Positions 58,043 through 64,000 of a stretch of DNA of 64,000 bases are shown here, in pieces (positions within the stretch are counted from its first letter, which is position 1; the number at the start of each line of letters is the position of its first letter). Source of the stretch: Mesorhizobium opportunistum WSM2075. GTDB taxonomy: Bacteria; Pseudomonadota; Alphaproteobacteria; Rhizobiales; Rhizobiaceae. The notes beneath the pieces are model-generated. The model was not told where the DNA came from. It saw nothing but the letters and a program-made list of their open reading frames with translations, and did not search any database. The stretch is taken from positions 1,663,501-1,727,500 of the forward strand of contig NC_015675.1 in NCBI RefSeq assembly GCF_000176035.2. The letters are read 5' to 3'. Made by a program: the position numbers and the translations under genes.

Positions 58043-59560
58043 ATGTTCCGCACGATCTTTGCCCTTTCGGCGCTCGCCGCCGGGCTTGTGTCTTCCGGCG
58101 CGTTTGCCGCGCCGACGCAGGACGATGCACCAAGGGTTGCCCGTGCCGCCGATCCAGGCGGCATCCTTGTCGCGCAGGACGGCAATCTCGATATCTACTA
58201 CGACGCCAGGGGCAATCGCGTCATCGTCGATGCCGATACCGGCAAGGTCATCGCCATCCAGCCACCGCAGACACGGCTCGACCGGCGCGCGCTGCGCCGC
58301 GAGATGCGGCTGCGCGAGCTGGGCCGCGGCCCGGCGGACGATGACCGCTACTATCTCGACGATCCGGAAGACATGGCACGCTTTCGCCGCAGGCAGTTGG
58401 AAGAGGAAGGCCGGGTCATCCCGCCGCCGGCGGACGAATATGACGGCGGCAATTCGGTGGAAACCTATCCGCCGGCGCCACAGGACGACGGCAGCTACGA
58501 CAACAATTACCCCGACGCGCCGCAGCCGGCAAAGCCGCATACCATCAAGCGCCAGCCGCTCGATGAAGCCTCGATAGATCCTCTCCAGCCGGCAGCGCCC
58601 GAGGATCAGGACGCGCCCGCCGATCAGGCGGCGCTGCCGCCGAAGGCTGACGGCAACACAGCGGTCGACCCATCGCTGTCGCTGGGAGCGCGCCAGGATG
58701 TCGCCGCCCTGCAGGTGCTGCTCGACCGCGGCGGTGCTTCGCCTGGCGTCATCGACGGGCGCTTCGGCTCGAACGTCGACAAGGCGCTCGCCGCATACAA
58801 CGAGATCAGCGGCAGCAATTTGAAGTCGACCGATGCGGTCGGCATCCAGGCCGCTCTTGCGCAATCGGGCGGCGACGCCTTTGCCAACTACACGATCACG
58901 CCAGAGGATGCGGCCGGCCCCTACGTCGCCTCGATCCCGGAAGACTACAGCCAGAAGGCGCAGCTCGACCGCATGGGCTACACGTCGGTGCCCGAAGCGC
59001 TGGCGGAGCGTTTCCACATGGACGAGAACTATCTGAAGTCGATCAACAAGGGTCTCGACTTCAATCGCCCCGGGACGATCATCAAAGTTGCCAATTTCGG
59101 CAAGCTGGTCTCGACGCCGGTCGCGCGCATCGTCGCCGACAAGGGCAAGAAGGAAGTCTATGCCTACGATGCGGGCGGCAAGCTGGTCGCAGCCTATCCC
59201 GCGACCATCGGCTCGGCCGACACGCCGTCGCCCACCGGTATCCACACGGTGTCGCGCATCGCGCTAGACCCGAACTACACCTACAACCCCAACATCAATT
59301 TCAAGCAGGGCCAGAACGACAAGATCCTGACCATCCCACCTGGGCCCAACGGTCCGGTTGGTTCGGTGTGGATCGCGCTGGACAAGCCGACCTACGGCAT
59401 CCATGGCACGCCGGAGCCGTCGAAGATCGGCAAGACCGAAAGCCATGGCTGCGTGCGCCTGACCAATTGGGACGCGCGCGAGCTTGCCAAGCTGGTGTCG
59501 CCAGGCGTCACCGTGGAGTTCGTCGGCGGACCTTCAGCCGATGACTTTGCGCAGCAATGA
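58043..59560 (+). CDS. L,D-transpeptidase (YkuD) with peptidoglycan-binding domain
   Basis: A 505-residue exported enzyme: signal peptide (cleavage near AFA, about residue 23), a long acidic/Pro-rich region (about 60-200), a PGBD1-like segment (LGARQDVAALQVLLDRGG, about 215-275), then the YkuD catalytic domain (about 370-500) ending in YGIHGTPEPSKIG and SHGCVRLTN with the nucleophile Cys. It makes 3-3 cross-links, abundant in Hyphomicrobiales walls, or anchors proteins. The ATG at 58043 suits the CGGAGAG ribosome site better than the TTG three codons before. Its 3' end overlaps the TMEM175-type gene by 27 nt. Confidence 0.92.
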   Translation: MFRTIFALSALAAGLVSSGAFAAPTQDDAPRVARAADPGGILVAQDGNLDIYYDARGNRVIVDADTGKVIAIQPPQTRLDRRALRREMRLRELGRGPADDDRYYLDDPEDMARFRRRQLEEEGRVIPPPADEYDGGNSVETYPPAPQDDGSYDNNYPDAPQPAKPHTIKRQPLDEASIDPLQPAAPEDQDAPADQAALPPKADGNTAVDPSLSLGARQDVAALQVLLDRGGASPGVIDGRFGSNVDKALAAYNEISGSNLKSTDAVGIQAALAQSGGDAFANYTITPEDAAGPYVASIPEDYSQKAQLDRMGYTSVPEALAERFHMDENYLKSINKGLDFNRPGTIIKVANFGKLVSTPVARIVADKGKKEVYAYDAGGKLVAAYPATIGSADTPSPTGIHTVSRIALDPNYTYNPNINFKQGQNDKILTIPPGPNGPVGSVWIALDKPTYGIHGTPEPSKIGKTESHGCVRLTNWDARELAKLVSPGVTVEFVGGPSADDFAQQ

Positions 59561-60166
59561 GCCACGCAGCGCGGCGGCATAGATCAGCTGCACCACCAGA
59601 ATGAAGCCGACGCTGAGCAGTGGGGTGACCAGGCAAAGTGCGGCGCCGATCGCCCATAGAATCTGTGCCCTGACGATGCGCAGATAGACCGTGCGTTTCG
59701 TTTGCGCGTCGACATCTTCGGCCACAAAACCGTTCTTCTCGGCGTAGCGCCAGCTGGCGAACAGCGTGACGCCGAGCATCAGCAGATTGAGCCAATAGAC
59801 AAGAACCGCGGTCCTGAATTCGAGGAAGTCGGCCAGAAGGTCGGTCGAGAACGGCAGCAGGGCGATGAAGGCGAGAAAGCAGAGGTTCAGCGTGGCGAGC
59901 CGCCGGTCGGATTTGGCGATCAGCCCATGTTGCGCCTGCTGGCCGAACCAGAAGATGGTCAGCGTCAGGAAACTCAAGGCGTAGGTCAGGAAGCGTGGCG
60001 CCAGTGCCGCGATGGCGGCAAGCAGATCATGCTCGGAATGAACAGCCTCATGCGCCGGCACCCTGATCTCGAGCACGATCAGGGTCAGCGCGATGGCGAA
60101 CACGCCGTCGGTGATCCCGACGATGCGGCCACGTCCCTCCGCCGATGCCTCAAGTGGGCGCTTCAT
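59534..60166 (-). CDS. TMEM175/DUF1211-family membrane protein
   Basis: A 210-residue protein with six spans and the TMEM175 signature in the first helix: RIVGITDGVFAIALTLIVLEI, close to the FSD-containing selectivity motif of bacterial TMEM175 potassium channels, here TDG. Bacterial members form tetrameric K+ leak channels. The gene is convergent with ldt and overlaps its last 27 nt. Confidence 0.82.
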   Translation of the reverse strand: MKRPLEASAEGRGRIVGITDGVFAIALTLIVLEIRVPAHEAVHSEHDLLAAIAALAPRFLTYALSFLTLTIFWFGQQAQHGLIAKSDRRLATLNLCFLAFIALLPFSTDLLADFLEFRTAVLVYWLNLLMLGVTLFASWRYAEKNGFVAEDVDAQTKRTVYLRIVRAQILWAIGAALCLVTPLLSVGFILVVQLIYAAALRGSLLRKVIG

Positions 60167-60320
60167 CGATTTCTCCCGGCCTGTTGCTCGCGCCGGAACC
60201 TAGCATGACTGCGGCCGTTTGCATCCGGATAGGGCGTCATCCTGGCCAACTGGCTGGTTTCAAGGACAGCAAGGTGCTGGCCGGTTGTTGCAAACACAAT
60301 GGCGGTCTAAGCAGGGTTCC

Positions 60321-61898
60321 ATGCATTCACCAAGCAAAGCAGCCGCCGTCCCGCTGACCAGCCCGGTCACCAACGGAACCTTCTGTCCGCAATCGCAGCG
60401 GCGGTACGTGTTGATCGCAGCGATCCTTGCTTCGGCGCTCGGATTCATCGATGGCTCGATCCTGGCCATCGCCATGCCGGCGATCCGCGTCGATCTCGGC
60501 GCCAGCCTCGCCGAGGCGCAGTGGATTTCCAATGCCTATGCGCTGACGCTGTCGGCGCTGATCCTTGCCGGGGGTGCCGCCGGCGATCGGTTCGGGCTGC
60601 GCCGCGCCTTCGTGGCCGGCATTGCGCTTTTCGTCGCCACATCGCTCGCCTGTGCGCTGGCGCCGAACGCTGTCGTGCTAATCGCGTTTCGCGCCCTCCA
60701 GGGCATCGGTGCCGCGATCATGGTGCCCGGCAGCCTCGCCATCATCGCCAAGGCCTACCCGAAAAAGGAGCGCGGCCGAGCGATCGGCATCTGGGCGGCG
60801 GCCTCGGCCTTGACCACCGCGCTTGGTCCCGTGCTCGGCGGCCTGGTGCTTTCTGCTTTCGGCGACGGCATCTGGCGGGCGATCTTCGCCGTCAACCTAC
60901 CGCTCGGCCTGATCTCGATCTATCTGCTGCTCGTCAAGATCCCGGCCGATGCACCGACGGAGAAGCGCAGCCTCGATCTTGGTGGCGGCGCGCTCGCGAC
61001 ATTGGCCTTCGGCGCGCTCGCTTATGGACTGACATCGATGAGCTCCAGCGGCGAGGGCCATATGGCTGGGCCCAGCATTGCCGCCGGTGCCGTGCTGCTG
61101 GTCGTCTTCATCCTGTTCGAGCAGCGGCAGCGTGAGCCGATGATCGACCTCAGCCTGTTTCGCATCGGCGCTTTCGCCGGCGCCAATGTGGCGACCTTCT
61201 TCCTCTATTTCGCGTTGTCGGCCAATCTTTTCTACCTACCCATGTTGCTGATCGCCGGCTGGCGGTTGAGCACGGCCGAAGTCGGCTTCATCTTCCTGCC
61301 GCTGTCGGCATCGATCGCGCTTCTGTCGGGACCGGTCGGCCAATTGTCGGACCGGATCGGACCGCGTTTCCCGATCGCCTGCGGCAGCCTGATCGTGGCG
61401 GTCGCCTTCGCCGGGCTTGCCTTGCTCGCCCATGCCGGCTTCCATCAATTCTGGGCGGGGATATTTCCGCTGATGGCGCTGATGGGACTTGGCATGGCGC
61501 TGGTCGTCTCACCTTTGTCGACCGCGATCATGACAGCGGTGGAAGACAAGGATACGGGCGCCGCCTCCGGCATCAACAATGCCGTCTCGCGCATCGGCGG
61601 CCTGATCGCCGTGGCGGCGATGGGGTCGCTGGCCGCCTGGATCTACGCCAACGCGCTGGACGGGAGTGCAGCGCCCGGCGTGCCTGGCTTCGGCGAACCG
61701 GCGCCGCCAGGACTTGCGCCGGCACTCGATGCGGCAAGGCTCGCGGCCAGCGATGCGGCGTTTGCCGCCATCTCCTTGGTGACGGCGCTGCTATGCCTGC
61801 TTTCGGCAGTGATTGCCTGGATGACCATTTCCGGTGAGCCATTGCCCTGGTCGCGGCAAGCCAAAACGTCGCCGCAAGCCAAAACCCAGCAGGACTGA
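60321..61898 (+). CDS. MFS transporter, DHA2 (EmrB/QacA) family
   Basis: A 525-residue protein with 14 predicted spans. Motif D1-type LGFIDGSILAIAMPAI, motif A GDRFGLRRAF and motif C GIWAAASALTTALGPVLGG mark a drug:H+ antiporter. AGGG lies 4-5 nt before the ATG at 60321. No EmrA-like adaptor gene is beside it, so it probably exports into the periplasm alone. The substrate is unknown. Confidence 0.88.
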   Translation: MHSPSKAAAVPLTSPVTNGTFCPQSQRRYVLIAAILASALGFIDGSILAIAMPAIRVDLGASLAEAQWISNAYALTLSALILAGGAAGDRFGLRRAFVAGIALFVATSLACALAPNAVVLIAFRALQGIGAAIMVPGSLAIIAKAYPKKERGRAIGIWAAASALTTALGPVLGGLVLSAFGDGIWRAIFAVNLPLGLISIYLLLVKIPADAPTEKRSLDLGGGALATLAFGALAYGLTSMSSSGEGHMAGPSIAAGAVLLVVFILFEQRQREPMIDLSLFRIGAFAGANVATFFLYFALSANLFYLPMLLIAGWRLSTAEVGFIFLPLSASIALLSGPVGQLSDRIGPRFPIACGSLIVAVAFAGLALLAHAGFHQFWAGIFPLMALMGLGMALVVSPLSTAIMTAVEDKDTGAASGINNAVSRIGGLIAVAAMGSLAAWIYANALDGSAAPGVPGFGEPAPPGLAPALDAARLAASDAAFAAISLVTALLCLLSAVIAWMTISGEPLPWSRQAKTSPQAKTQQD

Positions 61899-61909
61899 AA
61901 CGCGAAGGC

Positions 61910-63952
61910 TCAGCCTTCGATCTTGGCGCTGGCGACCTTCAGCGAATTGCCGTCTTCCTGCTTCAGGAGATCGTCGATGCGCTCGCGCTCGCGCTTGAAG
62001 GCGACGAGATCGTCGCCTTTCAGCACCTTGCCGACCGGCAGTCGGACGCGCATCGAATCAACCTTGGTGCCATTGACGATCAGTTCGTAGTGGAGGTGTG
62101 GACCGGTGGAGAGGCCGGTCTGACCGAGGTAGCCGATGACCTGGCCTTGCCGGACACGAACGCCAGGCGCGATGCCTTTGGCGAAGGCGCTCTGGTGATT
62201 ATAAGAGGTCTCGTACCCGTTAGCATGGCGCAGGATGATCTGCTTGCCATAGCCACCGGCCCAGCCCGCTTTCTCGACCACGCCGTTGCCGGCGGCAATG
62301 ATCGGCGATCCGATGGGAGCTGCCCAATCGGTGCCTGTGTGCATGCGGACATAGCCCAGAATAGGATGCTTGCGTGCACCAAAGCCGGAGGTGAACCTGC
62401 CGTTGGGCAGTGGGTTGCGCAGCAGAAACTGCTCGGCGCTCGATCCATCCTGGTCGAAATAATCGGTGCTGCCGTCCTGCATCTGGAAGCGATAGAAGTT
62501 GCGCGTCGTGCCGCCAAATGTCGCCGAGACATAGAGGAGCTCCGAATCGTCGGAAGTCTGGTCGTCCCCGTCTGGCTGCGAGAACAGCACTTCGAGGCGA
62601 TCCGACGGATTGAGTCGCGACTGGAAGTCGACGCCAGACGCCAGCAGCTTGATCAGCCGCTGGGTCATCTTCTTCGACATGCCGTAGGAATAAGCGGTGC
62701 GGTAGATGCCGTCATAGACATTGGGCAGATTGCCACGCACCACCACTGGCGCCGACGAATCGTCGAACGCAGTCAACAATTCGGGATTCGGATCCGGCTC
62801 CTGCGCAGGCACATACTGGCCGCGGTCGTCGAGCGCGATGGTGACGATATGCGTGGTCTTGTCGTAGACGCTGGTGCGTACGACCTTGGCGGCATCGCCA
62901 CGAACCTCGAGACCGACACGCAGCACCGTTCCCGCCTTGAGTGCCGGGGCGTTCAAGAGCTTGGCGATTGCTTCGGCCATGCCGGTGGCGTCTTCGCCGG
63001 TATAGCCCGAATCGGCGAAGGCCTCGGTAAGATCGGTATCCTTGGTGAAGGGGATGATTTCCTCGGCGAAAGCCGGCGACTGGTCGTCGACATTGGCGCG
63101 CGGCGCCACCGAGACGTTTTCCGGCACGATCTTCACGTCATAGGAACCGGCCATGCTTTCGGCAAAGGCTTCGCCGAATCGCTGCGGGTCGACATAGTGA
63201 AGTGAAGCGACTTGCACGGCGCCGTCGCTGAGGTCGGTGCCGGCTTCGCGCACCACCTTTTCCACCTCATCGGCGGACAGGTCGCTCTTTTCGTCGAAGG
63301 AGGCCGTCGCGATGGGGAAATCGACGGTTTTCAGGCTCATCTCGCTTTCGACCTTGGCGCCATAGATCTGGCCGGCTGCGGCTGACGCCGTCGCCGGCTG
63401 CGCCGATGCGTCGTCGCCGTCGTCGCCGAACACCTGCATCGGGTCGAAGGGCGGGTAGGCCCGGCTGGTGGTGTGACCGGCGGCGAGCGCCATCTTGATC
63501 TGCACGAACGGCATGGTGTGGATGACATCGCGGTCGCCGACCTTGGTGACCATCGACACTTCCATGCGGCGGCGGTCCTTGGCCTTGGCGATCTGGCGCG
63601 GCGCCACCAGCCTGGTCGTCTTGGCCACCTCGCCGGAATCGCCATTGCTGGCCAGGCCGATCAGCTCGGCGATCTCGGGTGGCGTCGCCAGTTGCTGGCG
63701 TCCGTCAAGCGCGGCGAACAGCGCCACGCCCATCAACACGCTCGAGGTCACGCCGGTCAGGAATGTTCCCGACAGCCAGCGCGCAGAAACCTCGCGCCGA
63801 TCGGGCGGGCCGCTGCGGCCGTCCGCGATAAGCGGCGGCTCATTGCCGAGTTCGGCTATGACATCTTCCGTGTCTGGCATCCAGAAAGGCTGCTTCTTCC
63901 CCGGGCGGAACGGCTTGTCGCTTTTGTTGTGGCCATGACATTTGCCTGTCAT
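61910..63952 (-). CDS. Membrane-anchored M23 peptidoglycan endopeptidase
   Basis: A 680-residue protein: cytoplasmic N-terminus of about 58 residues, one span (about 62-84), a long periplasmic region with a likely LysM/OapA-like segment, and a C-terminal LytM/M23 domain (about 530-640) with zinc ligands in RMHTGTDWAAP and GPHLHYE, both intact. It cuts peptide cross-links to allow wall growth. Rhizobial RgsM, an M23 enzyme needed for polar growth, has the same layout and may be the orthologue, but this was not tested. It is convergent with the MFS gene, 11 bp apart. Confidence 0.88.
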   Translation of the reverse strand: MTGKCHGHNKSDKPFRPGKKQPFWMPDTEDVIAELGNEPPLIADGRSGPPDRREVSARWLSGTFLTGVTSSVLMGVALFAALDGRQQLATPPEIAELIGLASNGDSGEVAKTTRLVAPRQIAKAKDRRRMEVSMVTKVGDRDVIHTMPFVQIKMALAAGHTTSRAYPPFDPMQVFGDDGDDASAQPATASAAAGQIYGAKVESEMSLKTVDFPIATASFDEKSDLSADEVEKVVREAGTDLSDGAVQVASLHYVDPQRFGEAFAESMAGSYDVKIVPENVSVAPRANVDDQSPAFAEEIIPFTKDTDLTEAFADSGYTGEDATGMAEAIAKLLNAPALKAGTVLRVGLEVRGDAAKVVRTSVYDKTTHIVTIALDDRGQYVPAQEPDPNPELLTAFDDSSAPVVVRGNLPNVYDGIYRTAYSYGMSKKMTQRLIKLLASGVDFQSRLNPSDRLEVLFSQPDGDDQTSDDSELLYVSATFGGTTRNFYRFQMQDGSTDYFDQDGSSAEQFLLRNPLPNGRFTSGFGARKHPILGYVRMHTGTDWAAPIGSPIIAAGNGVVEKAGWAGGYGKQIILRHANGYETSYNHQSAFAKGIAPGVRVRQGQVIGYLGQTGLSTGPHLHYELIVNGTKVDSMRVRLPVGKVLKGDDLVAFKRERERIDDLLKQEDGNSLKVASAKIEG

Positions 63953-64000
63953 GGCAGGTTAAGTCAACGAAGCCTCAGGCCCCGGTCGAATTCCCCACGC

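Overview
The window is about 64 kb of GC-rich, densely coding bacterial chromosome. It has ATGA-type gene overlaps, frequent GTG/TTG starts and mosaic palindromic intergenic repeats. Gene content and order (ugpBAEC, secA/parvulin/argJ, comF/glutaredoxin/nitrilase/DUF1178, ubiG/lysC/ptsP/prfA/prmC/DUF4167/clpB, NrsF-type ECF sigma pair, PduO-type cobalamin adenosyltransferase) point to an alphaproteobacterium of the Hyphomicrobiales (Rhizobiales), most likely Mesorhizobium or a close relative. This is inferred from content; no database search was possible. No rRNA, CRISPR array, prophage, integrase or plasmid functions were seen. One tRNA and one IS110-type element are present.

Layout. 0-6.3 kb: the start of an endonuclease/exonuclease/phosphatase gene cut by the window edge, then a glycerol-3-phosphate importer (ugpBAEC) with a calcineurin-type phosphodiesterase in the place where enterobacteria carry ugpQ. 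6.4-10.2 kb: a ferric-iron importer of the Fbp/Afu type on the minus strand, with a hairpin after the binding-protein gene and a TGA-N9-TCA (IRO-box-like) dyad in front of it. 10.3-13.9 kb: an unassigned structured stretch ending in a plus-strand terminator, an ECF sigma/NrsF anti-sigma pair with a likely self-promoter, and a membrane PAS-GGDEF diguanylate cyclase. 13.9-23.7 kb: 3-hydroxybutyryl-CoA dehydrogenase with etfAB, a rhomboid protease, cobalamin adenosyltransferase, a HIG1 protein, an SDR, a YihY protein, a DMT exporter whose 3' end runs into an octanucleotide repeat, GluQ, a 3-methyladenine glycosylase and an HNH endonuclease. 23.7-26.7 kb: an IS110 recombinase lying between inverted copies of an intergenic repeat, then dsbB, a YqaA-type membrane protein and tRNA-Leu(CAA). 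26.8-38.3 kb: a CelD-like acyltransferase with a polysaccharide flippase, secA, a periplasmic parvulin, a TetR plus caspase-like protease pair, then argJ, a GNAT and mutT.

38.4-44.8 kb: a lone Flp pilin with a small membrane protein, a methyltransferase, comF, glutaredoxin, a Nit-type amidase, DUF1178, a divergent MarR/DMT exporter pair with two dyads between them, and ubiG. 45-57.8 kb: a glycolipid-binding protein, a CHASE3 hybrid histidine kinase, aspartate kinase, EI-Ntr, release factor 1 and its methylase, DUF4167, clpB with a likely heat-shock promoter, and an MmcQ/YjbR protein. 57.9-64 kb: an L,D-transpeptidase, a TMEM175-type channel, a 14-TM multidrug exporter and an M23 endopeptidase.

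Most of the window is housekeeping sequence. The least ordinary parts are the IS110 site with its 34-bp perfect palindrome, the unexplained terminator near 10.35 kb, the caspase/TetR pair beside argJ, several recognisable promoter signatures, and a scattered family of palindromes.
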